This document shows, one piece after another, positions 1-10,237 of a DNA stretch of 64,000 nucleotides. The notes beneath the pieces are model-generated. The model made no database searches. It saw nothing but the letters and a program-made list of their open reading frames with translations, and was not told where the DNA came from. Within the stretch, counting starts at the first letter, position 1; every line of letters starts with the position of its first letter. The position numbers and the translations under genes are program-made. Source of the stretch: Cryptomeria japonica (taxonomy: Eukaryota; Streptophyta; Pinopsida; Cupressales; Cupressaceae); the NCBI RefSeq assembly GCF_030272615.1, contig NC_081406.1, positions 113,677,783 to 113,741,782 on the forward strand, written 5' to 3'.

Positions 1-67
1 GAGAAAAATAGAAAAAGAAGAAGTATAAGGTGAACTGAACATAGCCATCTCTGAGAATGCAAACCTA

Positions 68-918
68 ATGGAGTCAAATGCTATTATTTCCAAAGATCTC
101 TCTAAGTCAAAGGAAATACTTTCTAAGTTCAACAAGAGTACTGTTAAGCTAAAGCAAAAGCTTGAATCGGCCAAACCGGTAAAGAATACCAATGGACTTG
201 GTTTCTCTAGTCATGAGGAAGGAGAGACCTCAGGAACAAATACTGAAGCATCAAAGAAGCAACCTGTATTCAAAGGTAAAGGTAAGCAAAAATTCAAACC
301 TATTTGCTTTAATTGTCTTAAAGAAGGACATACTGCCAGTGTATGTAGGAGCAAAGCCTATAATAATTTTCCTTATTTTATAAACAATGTACCTAGATCC
401 AACAAGTTCAATGGTAATTGTTATGCATGCAACAAGTTTGGGCACAGAGCATCTGAATGCAGGTATGTTATGAACAACATTGGAAGATACCCTCAGAGGA
501 CTCAAGGAGTTGGTCCGGAATCTTTTGTGAACCGGAACCCCAACCGGTTTAATACCTATAATCATCAGTCAGGTACAATGGCTATCAACTGACAACCGGA
601 TGGAGAGCAAACTATTGGATTTGTCATGGTCATGGTCACACTGCTACAACATGCAGAAGGAAGAATGGAAACATGAACAATGGACCTTGGAGAGTACTTG
701 GAATGGTTTGCTATCACTGCAATAAACCGGGACATTCAGCAAGATTCTACAGAAGTAGAAAGAGTATATCGGATGATATATCGATCACTCTAGAAGGAAA
801 AATTGATGTTGAAACTGTTCAAGTGGATATGAACAAAACCTGGAAGAAGAAACCAGTAATGTTGCAAGAGGAACCAGTTTCTGCACCTAGTGTGGAAATC
901 ATGGAACTAGCAAACTAA
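68..918 (+). pseudogene. gag remnant: zinc-knuckle C-terminal part, frameshifted
   Basis: This is the C-terminal half of a copia-type Gag, the RNA-binding nucleocapsid part of the virus-like particle. Frame 1 (68-592) shows two CX2CX4HX4C knuckles, CFNCLKEGHTASVC near residue 80 and CYACNKFGHRASEC near residue 118, after a Lys-rich linker. A frameshift near 590 ends it with TGA. The same protein continues at 601-918 with a damaged third knuckle (first Cys replaced) and a fourth, CYHCNKPGHSARFY, whose last Cys is now Tyr. Alignment with the array copy (44855-46131) shows that one protein has been broken. The frame is already open at base 1, so the N-terminal coiled coil lies partly outside the window. 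It is followed directly by the hairpin at 917. Confidence 0.8.
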
Positions 919-942
919 GCTTTAGAAAAGCTTAGGGGGAGC
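917..942 (+). other. Hairpin plus internal purine box after gag stop
   Basis: AAGCTTT (917-923) and AAAGCTT (927-933) form a 7-bp stem with a 3-nt loop right after the gag stop codon. CTTAGGGGGAGC (931-942) follows and overlaps the 3' arm. The array copies have the same hairpin with a T-A pair replaced by C-G. The purine box resembles the polypurine tract at 4965 and the extra tracts described for Sireviruses. Confidence 0.6.
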
Positions 943-1362
943 AAACGGAGAAATGTTTCAAACCCCCAATTTTCACCGGTAAAAGACCTTAACTGGTATG
1001 CGATACCTGTCATTTGGTAGAAGACTAGAAATGGTAAAAGGCAAATTAGGGTTCACGCCCTAATGATGGAGCATTAATGATGGTAGGTGAGGAATATGCT
1101 TAAAAGGAATTTTCAAATCATTTCTCACTATCATTTTTCTAGCGAAGAAGTTTTTCAAGTGCAGAGCGACGAAAAAGTGATTTGTGCTATGATTCAAAGA
1201 AATTTAGAAACCTTGAAGGAGATTCAAAAGCAAATTGCAAACAGTTAAGAGAAGAACGCAAAGCGGTAATTCTGCAATCGATGGAGTGCGAGGTGAAGTA
1301 GAATTTGAAAGCCCTAAATTCACGATTTTCGAAAGGTATTTCTCGAGTTTTCATTTTTTATC
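943..1362 (+). other. Leader between gag and ORF2, with TTAGGG hairpin
   Basis: This stretch has no coding potential. It holds an inverted repeat, TTAGGG (1046-1051) and CCCTAA (1058-1063), with a 6-nt loop. The hairpin is conserved in the array, with one loop base changed. It looks like a plant 5' untranslated region: a purine- and A-rich leader leading to the ATG at 1363. At the corresponding place the array copies carry a TATAAAT (46312); this copy does not. Confidence 0.5.
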
Positions 1363-4300
1363 ATGGCTTCCGCATCTCATACTAGCTCTAGTGCATCTGT
1401 CGATTCAGTAAGCTTCATTCAATGCAAGTCTAAATACAATGCCCTGTCACAAGTTGCTGCTGGAGTAATAGTAGAAGAGGGAATCTCTGATTATATAGAT
1501 TGTAAAATTGAAGACCTAGGGTCTCTAGCAATCCACTCACAGCTAGCTCTATTCTATGGGAAAGATAAGAAGATCAAACTAGAGTATAGCATCTTGGAGA
1601 AGAAGAAACTTCATAATGCGGTTTACTTCTTAGAGGATTTCATAGATGACCATATTAGGATCATCCTGAGCAGAGTTCATGGTGACAAGATGTACCTGGA
1701 GAGAATGCATGATATTACACCTCAAGCTGTTCATGTCATCACCGATTTCTACAACGTCGGTGAAGTGCCAGCCCTGAGGAAGATCATCAAAACTGAAATG
1801 ACCAAGCTCACTGGTTCAGTGAGTGACTCACGAGGAATGACGGTTAATACCATCAAGGATGACCTTGTGAAATATGCGTGCATGGTGATTGGATACCGGA
1901 TATTCCATGCTAGCATAATTAATTTTGTATCTGCTGTAGCGATAAATGCCGCTTACCGGATGATCAAGGAAGATGCATCATTTGACCTATGTACTGGTAT
2001 GCAAAGGCAACTCCTGTTAAATCTTAAATCAATCAAACAGGATAATGCATTGAAATTCAAGTTTGGTCAATTGCTAGTAGGGTTATTTTTCTATTTCCAA
2101 GGTTGCTTCCCAGGAGTGGGAGATATTCAGTGGTCTGCGGACCAACCGGTCACCAAGCAGATCAAGGAAAGCTTGCAAGAAGTTGGAACTGGCTACCTTG
2201 AAGTTCTGAAAAAGTACTTTGATGAGTTCAGAAGCAAGATGAGCCTAAGGATGAGGATATCCAGTGACATAGTCAAGAAATACAAAGAGGACATCTGCTT
2301 TATCATCCAAGTGGATCAATGCATAATGGAGGTCGTTGAGCCTAGACAGGAAGAAGTGGAGCCTATGGGCTATGAGGTGATGTATGATATGCTGGACAAG
2401 TATGCCTCACCTCTAAATCCGAAGAAGAAGAGAACCGACACCTATCTTGAGAGGGTTACATCGGTTATAGAACCACCAACAAAGAAAGGAAAGGCAGTGC
2501 CTTTAGCATCGGCACTGGTTACTACAACCAGTCTTAAAGTGACCAAGCAGTCACCGGCTAAGAAGAAACCGGAAGCGGCACCTGCTAAAGTCTTCAAGAG
2601 GAAGAGGAAGACTAAAACCAACTCACCGGACTCAGAAGAAACAGTGTATGAGGAACAACCCAAGAAGGTGAGACAGACAAGGAAAAAGACAAAGAATGAA
2701 CCGACATCATCCACACTAGTAAATATTGATATTTCTTCCTACAAACCTTTGACACATTGTCAAAGAACAATTAAAAATATTAGGAGAAAATTGTTAAATG
2801 ATTTGGTAGATTATTTTGATGACTTTACTGATGATGAGAAGGAAGAAGTAGAGCAAGAAATAATAAAGTATTTATGTGCTAATGACGGTCGCCCTTAGAA
2901 ATTAGATCTGAGACACAGGATTCTTTGTATAAGTCCCTAGATAATAAATGGCGCATTGCCATAGAGAAAGAACAGGAAATCAGAGAGAAAGTTTTTGCTC
3001 AATATTTTCCCGACCTGTCCAATTCAGAGTTATTTGATGTCATCAACCAAAATAAAGGACTCTTCTTCACTAGAAGAAGAAGACTCTGGTTGTTGGAAGG
3101 AAGAATTGATGATGTCGAAAAAGACACTCATCTGCATATGACAACAGTGGTTCACATGCATAAAGTGCTTCAAGCTAGCAAGAAGGCTGAGTAAGAACCG
3201 GTAGTGACAAAACTGGATGAAGTGTTTGATGATGAAGGAAATTCGGTTGTTGAGCCTATCGACACTATTGATGTCGATGCTCTGGAGGTAGAAGATGTTG
3301 CTCAGGGCACTCCATCTGAAGCAACAGGACAGAAGAAACAGGCTGAACAGGTTGAAAAGCAAGCAAAGGACAAACCAGAGGCAGCAAAGGAATAGGCAGA
3401 GAAGAAGAAAAAGGAAGAAGATGAGGAAAAATGAAAAGAGGAGGAAAAGAGAAAAGAGAATGAGAAGAAAAGAAGAGAAGAGGATGAAGAGAAAAAGAAA
3501 CAAGAAGATGCAAAGAAGAAGAGAATAAGGAAGAGGAGAAGCAGAAGGAATCTGAGAAGAGAAAAAGAAGAAGGAAGAGGAAGAAAAGGAAGAGGAGAAG
3601 CGGAAGGAAGCAGAGAAGAAGAAGAAGGAAGAGGAAGAAAAGGAAGAGGAGAAGAGGAAGGAAGAAAAAAAGAAGAAGGAAGAGGAAGAGAAGGAAGAGG
3701 AAAAGCCGAAGGAAGCAGAGAAGAAGAAGGCAGAAGAGGATAAGGAAGAGGAAAACAGAAGAGAAGCAGAGAAGAAGAAAGCGAAGGAGGAGAAGGAAGG
3801 AGAAGTGGCGAAGAGCATGCAGATGGAGACTCCGAAGGCAACCAGTAGTCAAGCCAAACAGGCTGACCTCACCAGTCTGATTGACCTCCAGTCTGCAAGT
3901 GAAATGGAGTTGCTGCAGAGCATCAAGGTTGCTCAAGAACGCCTTGAAGTGATATGGAGGAAAAAGGAGCAAGATGTGATCCAAGCTGCGGTGGACACTC
4001 TTACCAGTTTGATACCTAGTACAAACCTCCCCTATACTGATTCATCACTGGCTCAACTAAAGCTCCTATGCACAGTAGTGGATGATCAGGTGCAAAGCCT
4101 AGAAGAGGTAGAAGAGGCAAATGCCAAGAAAGAGTATCAAAAAGCTCTAAATATTTCTCTGGTGAAGAAGCTAAATGAGCTCCGGTCAGATCTACAAAAG
4201 GCACAAAAAGATATAAGGGAAGCTCTAGATGAGGGGAATCTTCTACTCAACAAGATTTGTCAACCCCATCTATTCTGTGACGATGTGCTTGCACAAAAGC

Positions 4301-4689
4301 AAAAGCTTCAATCGGACTTGCAGTTATATATGAGCACCTTCAAGCCGCCATATGACTCCTTTACAGCTTATGGGCAAACTGTTCACCGGTTTCATATCCG
4401 GTTTGCGAAAATAGAGCATGAGATTAGCACTCGGTCACAAGATTTTTAGGAGCTTCAATTGGTTCTACTCTCATGTCTGCAAATACTTCAGAAGTGCTTT
4501 CTCAATCTGGATGCCTTAACGGTGACTCACGAGATGAGCACAATGGACGCCATGGAAGAGCAGGTCTCCCAGATGCAGACAGAGAAAGAAGTAGCCACCT
4601 TCCTACTTGAGTCCTGGTCTTTATCTATGAAACAATTCTTGTAGGACTTTAAATCTGTTTTTGACAAGTTTTATTCCTTATTGTCATAA
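1363..4689 (+). pseudogene. Family A ORF2, about 1,100 codons, function unknown
   Basis: I do not recognise this protein. The ATG at 1363 opens 511 codons to a TAG at 2896, produced by a one-base loss near 2885 relative to the array. The frame resumes at about 2925 and continues, with stops at 3192, 3393 and 4447, to the ancestral TAA at 4687-4689. Parts in order: a globular domain of about 330 residues, mixed hydrophobic with several conserved Cys; a Lys/Pro/Ala/Thr-rich linker (about 370-470); a second conserved block; an acidic segment; a Lys/Glu/Arg-rich tract encoded at 3385-3810 that should form a charged helix or coiled coil; and a C-terminal helical domain. No transmembrane helix, polymerase motif or protease motif is visible. 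Its place between gag and the 3' LTR suggests either a captured host gene or an envelope-like extra ORF; both are inference. Confidence 0.65.
3385..3810 (+). repeat. Homopurine GAAGAGGA-type minisatellite inside ORF2
   Basis: About 425 bp are almost entirely A and G on the plus strand, built from drifting GAAGAAGAA / GAAGAGGAA units. It encodes the Lys/Glu-rich part of ORF2. Long serine/phenylalanine/leucine ORFs on the other strand are by-products of this composition. Its length differs from the array copies, as expected for a slipping repeat. Confidence 0.8.
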
Positions 4690-4964
4690 ACTCTTATTAT
4701 TTTAATGCCAAATGAAAACAGGGATTGTTCAGCTATACTTTATCATTGTTGGCAAATGGGGAGAAGTATTCTGGTATTTAAAATTTTGATGTATGCTCTG
4801 AATATCTTAATGTCTATCTTTATATGCAAATAGTTATACAATGTATTGTTAGCTAAAGGGATAGTGTATATGCTTAGGGGGAGTAATTTTGCTTATGGCA
4901 TGATTTTGTTGTAAAACACTTAGATGTCAAAAAAAAAAATTTCCTAAGTGTTGCCATCAATGCC
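4690..4964 (+). other. 3' non-coding tail of family A with purine box and hairpin
   Basis: A second CTTAGGGGGAG box lies near 4873. Then AACACTTAG (4915-4923) and CTAAGTGTT (4944-4952) form a 9-bp stem just ahead of the polypurine tract. The stem is conserved in all array copies although its A/T-rich loop differs. No gene is present. Confidence 0.55.
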
Positions 4965-4975
4965 AAAGGGGGAGA
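4965..4975 (+). promoter_or_regulatory. Polypurine tract of family A, left copy
   Basis: AAAGGGGGAGA lies two bases before the LTR start TGTTGGCA. This is the expected site for plus-strand priming. The same sequence precedes LTR2, LTR3 and LTR4 in the array. Confidence 0.85.
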
Positions 4976-4976
4976 T

Positions 4977-6150
4977 TGTTGGCATTTTTTATGTTTATGT
5001 TGTGATTGTCATTGATGGACACACTTGCATTGAGATCACTTTTATATGTATGAGTTAAAGCTCAACCGACATGTGTTGCAATCGGTATGTTGTATTATAG
5101 TCTTTAGACTATTGGTGTTTTGCAAAGTATGTTTATCGGTCTGAAGTGGTATGTTGACTCCAAGCGGTTCGTGGATCTCAAGCGGTACGAGGGATCAAAG
5201 CGGCAAAACACATATTTTCCAGTCTTCACTTTTGTCAAACCGGCAACCGGTATTTTGTGTAAACCGGTAATACTTTGATGAGTTACCAACCAGCATTCTG
5301 TAATGAGCCATCAATCGGCATTTTGTGATGAGTTACCATCCACTGATTGTTTGACGGTGCCGACACTCTGGCTATGCTTTTGTGTCATGTTACCAGGTAT
5401 GTCTAGATTCATTGAACCTAGGAAATTGGATTGTAAACCTATTGGACCGACATGAAATCAGATTCCTTTATAAGGACATCATGTCTAGGGTTTTTTAGTT
5501 GTTGCTAGGGTTTAAGGTGGTTGATGATTTTTTGTAAGAACGATCTTAAAAGTGAAGATCAAGTTTTGTGAAGTGTAATAGAGTGTGTGTTTCTGAAGAC
5601 TAAAGTAATGTTGAGATGCATTAGCTATTAGCCATAATGGATCTAACCAAGCAATCTATGCTATTTGCTAGATCATTCACTTGTTGATTACTCACATCTT
5701 TGACAAGTCTGAAGCCCTTAACCGGGTAGGCTCGGAGTAGCCTTTGTAAAATCCTCTAACAAGCTGGTTCACCTCTGTGGATCTAAAATCCTCTAGTAGG
5801 GTAGTCTTTGATCGGACTTATCTCCTAACAGAGATTGAGATTCCTAATAGGATCTGTTCTGGTAAAGAACATTGTATGACCTTAACCGGTCTGGTTCCTA
5901 TTCTGCAGATAGTTACTTATGAGTTTCATCTCACCATGGTTTTTCCCATTTGGGTTTCCACGTCAAATATCTTGTGTTATGGTGTTATTGCTCCTGTGGG
6001 TGAATGTGTTATTTGCATTTTGGTCTGCATGTGTGTTAATCGATTTGTCTGTTAAACTGTTTTACCGGTCTATCTCTAGACTATTTACATATTTGAATAC
6101 AGTGTTTTTCGGTATACTAATTCACCCCTCCCCCCTCTTAGTATTCATCA
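4977..6150 (+). repeat. 3' LTR of family A, left copy (1,174 bp)
   Basis: It begins TGTTGGCA and ends TATTCATCA, with TG...CA ends. It aligns along its length with the four LTRs at 43661-64000, whose ends and primer site fix the boundaries. TTTATAAGG at 5467-5475 is a good TATA box. Many ACCGGT/CCGGT motifs occur in the first half. Confidence 0.88.
5467..5475 (+). promoter_or_regulatory. TATA box of family A LTR
   Basis: TTTATAAGG sits about 490 bp into the LTR, a usual position for a U3/R promoter. The array LTRs have TTTAAAAGG at the same place (44113-44121 in LTR1), a weaker match. Confidence 0.45.
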
Positions 6151-7023
6151 GAAAGGATTGTCTTTATAAGTGTTTTTGGAAAGTTTACCTTTTGGGATAA
6201 GTGTCGAATATGGGGTTACAGGAGCGTAGAATTTTCTTTTTCTAGCTCTATTATTATTTATCATATATAATATATGCTTGGCCAAGCTACTTTAGACCAT
6301 TGAAATAGATTAATTTATTTATATATATTTCTCATTTCCATATTTTGTATTCAATCATAGCATGTTATTGTATGACAGGATTATGCATGTAGATAATATT
6401 AGGCATGCACTATATTCCCTCATGTTCACAGATTCCTTTTTGCTAAGAATCTCATGCAGGGTCGGTGGTTCTTCATGTTAGGAAGAACTCTCTGGGGAAG
6501 CCTAAGTTTTGTGGTTGGGTGGAAAAGTACCTTGACCATGTTTTCATCTTTGATTGCGAAAGATTATTGGATTGGCCTATCGGGGATTCTAGTGTTGCAT
6601 ACAATACTTATATTCTTAATTGTATTATTTGGCTTGTCAGTGATGGATTGCCTGTGTTAATTATTGTACCATGTTTGATTTTGTACTTATGATTTTTTAT
6701 TTGTATAATATGATATGTGATGATGTAGAATGTATTGAGAATTATGTAATTAAAAATAAACTTTGTCAATATGGTATTTATGATATTTATTTGGATTTAT
6801 GTGATGAATTTGATATTTTGTACCTTACAATCCATTAGGATAATCAGTAGTCCTAGCATACAGCCATGGAAGAGCATCCACATAGCTAAATCATGCAAAA
6901 GACTATAACAGGTAAAATAAAAATTGATATTGCTTAATATATAATTGTTGAAAAGAAACATAAAATAAACATAGATCTACTTCTACCTAAAATTATATTT
7001 ACAATATAAAATAAACATATACC

Positions 7024-7330
7024 TCTTGTGATGCTTGTTATGTTGTCATAGAAGGACTCATCATGGATGAGCCAACTACAATAATTTCCTATATAAAAAA
7101 TGACAAGAATGTAAGACTAAAAATGTTCATTTACATATAATAATAATATGTAGAATATTCAAAAAACATTTAAACTTGTTGTGATGCTTCTTCCAATGTT
7201 GGAGAAGCACATTGTGATGCTTCTTCCAATGTTGTAGAAGCACTTAATATGGATGTACCAATAGCAACTTGTTGTATTAAATAGACAAGAATGTAAGACT
7301 ATCAATATATGTACATGTATATATAATAGA
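7024..7330. repeat. Diverged local duplication
   Basis: The phrase TTGTGATGCTTCTTCCAATG occurs twice within about 70 bp (near 7177 and 7210), and a weaker form is present at 7025. Each block is followed by a shared GACAAGAATGTAAGACTA string (near 7102 and 7283). It looks like an old tandem duplication of about 150 bp. Confidence 0.5.
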
Positions 7331-8672
7331 TTTGAAAAGTGAACATCTAAATCATGTTACGGTAAGTTACATAAGTTATTTAAACTATGTTCAATTACCC
7401 TTTCTCAATTAAGTGTTGTACTATAAGATGTTGGAAAAAGGTTCAAGTTGGAAAAAGGTTCCACCTCATCTAGACTTGGAGTAGACTACAAGAGTAAAAT
7501 AAGATCAACATATAAATTAATATATAATTTAAATGATATGCATAGATGCAAAAACAAAATTATAAGACATGCATGTGCAAAAAATTAAACCATCAAATCT
7601 AGGCCAAATGAAATGATCGAAATAGTACCACGTTAAACTTCTCTAAATTGATCATCTATCATCAACAATTAAATCCCATATAAATATACTTTAGTATTAC
7701 TATCTTATAAATATTAAATAAAAATAAATTTCACTATGAAACTACATTAAGTTTTACCTCTACTTATTGATAAGATCCAACTTGCTCCTCTTCTCTAGTA
7801 TATGATGACTATCTAGAATGTGTTCTTTCTTGTGGTACCTCATGGAAACAATGATTAATTTTTTAAAAAACATGTAAATAATTATTGAGACTATCAAATT
7901 TAATTTAAAACATCCATTCATCAATGCTTTATGTTAATAGAAGAAGAAATTGTGATAGATTAGTCAAATGATAATTGCAATTCCTCAAAACCATGAAAAG
8001 TATGTATGTTAGAGAAGATGTAGTTTGTGGCGAAAAAAATAGAACATGTGGATCCAAAATTTTGAGATTTACAATTTGTTTAGACATTTTTTATTTTGTA
8101 AATAAAAATAAATATGTTTGTGTTATAACTTGTTTTGAAAATTATCAACCTTCATTATTGTATTAGTCCTGGAAATCCAATCCAAAGGGATATCAATTCT
8201 CAAAGATTTGTTTTCTATATATTATAGAAAAATAACTAAATGTTGAACATGCTTTCCATCATATTTACATATTTTTTATGTTGATCAGTAAACATATCAC
8301 AATAATATTAATATCTTTCTTACCTTTCTAACCATGTAATTTTATCTATATTTTGAACATATTAAGATTTGATCTTAAATTTCTTTTATTAGTGTCTTCC
8401 TTTAAAAAATTTATGTATAATATTTTTTGTTGTCATCTTTCATCTATTCATCTAATTTGGAAACAAGTTATATTTTCTAAACCCTATCTTATATACATTA
8501 AAAAAAATTGACTTTTGATTGATTTTATATAAAATAAGGGGGCAATTCAATTTTTGTTTTTAAAGATGTGTCTACTTTAAAAATTAATAATTTATTCATG
8601 AAAAAAATAGAAAAAAAATAGGGATAAACTATGTGATGTTAGCTAATTTTTCTATTAATAATTATTAAAATT

Positions 8673-8835
8673 CAACATTTTAAGGGGACCACACTAGATG
8701 CTATGTTATATTTTTTAACAAAAATTTAATTACTTCTTCCATTGAAATGATTTGTGAAATAATTTAATAAGTCAATATTTTAGGGGTCCACACTAGATGC
8801 TATGATCATATATTTTTCTAACAAAAATAGAATCA
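8673..8835. repeat. Two direct repeats of about 70 bp
   Basis: CACACTAGATGCTATG with matching flanks appears at about 8690 and 8790, each preceded by an ATTTTA-AGGGG-type string and followed by a T-run and AACAAAAAT. Confidence 0.5.
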
Positions 8836-9340
8836 CTTTGTGTGCTCCCCCTATTTGAATCTCTTAATTGCCCACCATTTTTTTAAATAGTAGTCTAAAA
8901 AGTGTATTCTAAGACTAATGAATCTTGGTCTTCTCACATCTTCAAATTCAAATTTTGAGTATATTATCTTCAATTTCTCATGCAAACCAATTTTCTACTA
9001 ATTAAAAAGTAAAAATGATCACTTGCTTTTTGATCCTCTATTTCCACACACATTACCTTCTTTTATAATTTATTTTTTTATGCTATCATATATATATAGA
9101 TTGAATTTTATTCTAAATTTTAAAAATGTTATAAATCACACTTTACATCATATATTTTACAATTTTATTCATTTTTATTATAAATTTAAAATATTATACT
9201 TTACATATAAATAATAAAATCTAAAATTTCCCTCGTCCTAAACACTAATCTCATTAATCTTATATATTTTAATTAAAAATTGAACCATAGTTGAAAAAAA
9301 AAACTATTTTTAAGATTATAGCTGTTTCAATTTTAGGAGG

Positions 9341-10237
9341 AAGGTGCGATTCCCTTTGAAACTTTGAGCGAGGAGACGCAACCTAATCTTAATATAAAAA
9401 CCACATTTTATCAATATATTTAAAAAAAATGAAAAAAAAAATCCTTTTGAAGAAAAAAAATTCCTAATGACGCTCACATGCCTACTGTACGAGACGGTAG
9501 ATGCAGTCCAAGCTGTCTGAATTAATCTACACCTTAGAATGTCCAGTCATTAGAGCTCCTTTTATCAACGCCCTTATGAAATTCCACACAAGGAAGATGT
9601 CTACGGTGACAGTGACCTCGAAAAAAATTACAATGGCCTTATCTTCAGATTATTCTTTGCTTAAACAAATAAAAATGGTTACTGTTGAAATGCAGATCGG
9701 ACTTATTTCTATGAAGTAGTCAATGTGAGCGTTAGGTCAGATGAGGGGCATGGAATCCATTAAAGCTTATCTTAAACATTCAATTTGCAGAACAAGTACG
9801 CAAATAGAGGTCGCAAAGTCTTCTTCCTGTAAACACAATACTAGTAACTGTTTCAATTTGAATCAATCTTTTATTATTAACATTTCAGATTACATTCTAC
9901 GATCTATCATCAGTATCATGTTCTATGATCTATTATCATGATGAAAAATTCAAGGATGATGATAATAGATCATTAAATCTAACAGGACATGAAAAGTATA
10001 GATCCATACAAAACCTATATTACTTCGTTGGCTTCAAATTATGCTCATAAGAAGCAGTAAACAGGGTATATAATAGAGAGTACTACAATCCTAGTCGGTA
10101 CATGCCTAAAATCTGTTTTGTTATAATTACAGGACGGCATGCTCATGGCAGAAATCCATACTGTTATAATTACATAAAAGAAACAGAAGAAAACATTATC
10201 AAGCAATTAAAAAATATCTTTGAAATATGCACACTAA
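9341..10237 (-). repeat. Duplicated 3' flank of receptor-kinase gene 1
   Basis: Blocks in this stretch match 13401-14418 downstream of gene 2. Examples are GGTGCGATTCCCTTTGAAA at 9345 and 13406, a GAAGTAGTCAATGTGA string near 9713 and 13792, and a TGTTATAATTACATA string near 10160 and 14342. No ORF is conserved between the two copies, so this is probably 3' UTR and non-coding flank carried along in the gene duplication. Confidence 0.65.

Larger units (their letters stand above)
1..6150 (+). mobile_element. Family A LTR retrotransposon, left copy (5' end outside window)
   Basis: Aligned with the array at 43661-64000, this is the same family, entered inside gag. The order is gag zinc-knuckle region (68-918), hairpin plus purine box (917-942), leader, ORF2 (1363-4689), polypurine tract (4965-4975) and 3' LTR (4977-6150). 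No protease, integrase, reverse transcriptase or RNase H reading frame is present between gag and the LTR. That makes it non-autonomous, like the TR-GAG class of elements. Zinc-knuckle style, repeated TTAGGGGGAG boxes and the initiator-Met primer site seen in the array copies suggest a Sirevirus-like copia origin (inference). Its target-site duplication cannot be tested because the 5' LTR lies outside the window; the five bases after the LTR are GAAAG. Confidence 0.85.
6151..9340. other. AT-rich spacer without a recognisable gene
   Basis: I see only short ORFs, none with a known domain. A stretch near 6463-6655 is slightly less AT-rich and could encode about 65 residues, but no homology is apparent. 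Two local duplications are listed separately (7024-7330 and 8673-8835). Confidence 0.6.

Noticed and set aside
1046-1063. TTAGGG/CCCTAA as telomeric repeat
   Set aside because: A single inverted pair of one unit, conserved within a retroelement; there is no tandem telomere array.
3030-3984. Long minus-strand ORFs rich in Ser, Phe and Leu (up to 262 codons) opposite the ORF2 purine tract; same at 48282-49208, 54888-55694 and 61518-62444
   Set aside because: They are the complement of the GAAGAGGAA-type homopurine tract. Low-complexity composition keeps all frames open; the sense frame carries the conserved protein.
6454-6692. Possible exon after a CTCATGCAG acceptor-like string
   Set aside because: Two overlapping short frames without a recognisable domain, in an AT-rich spacer with no neighbouring exons.
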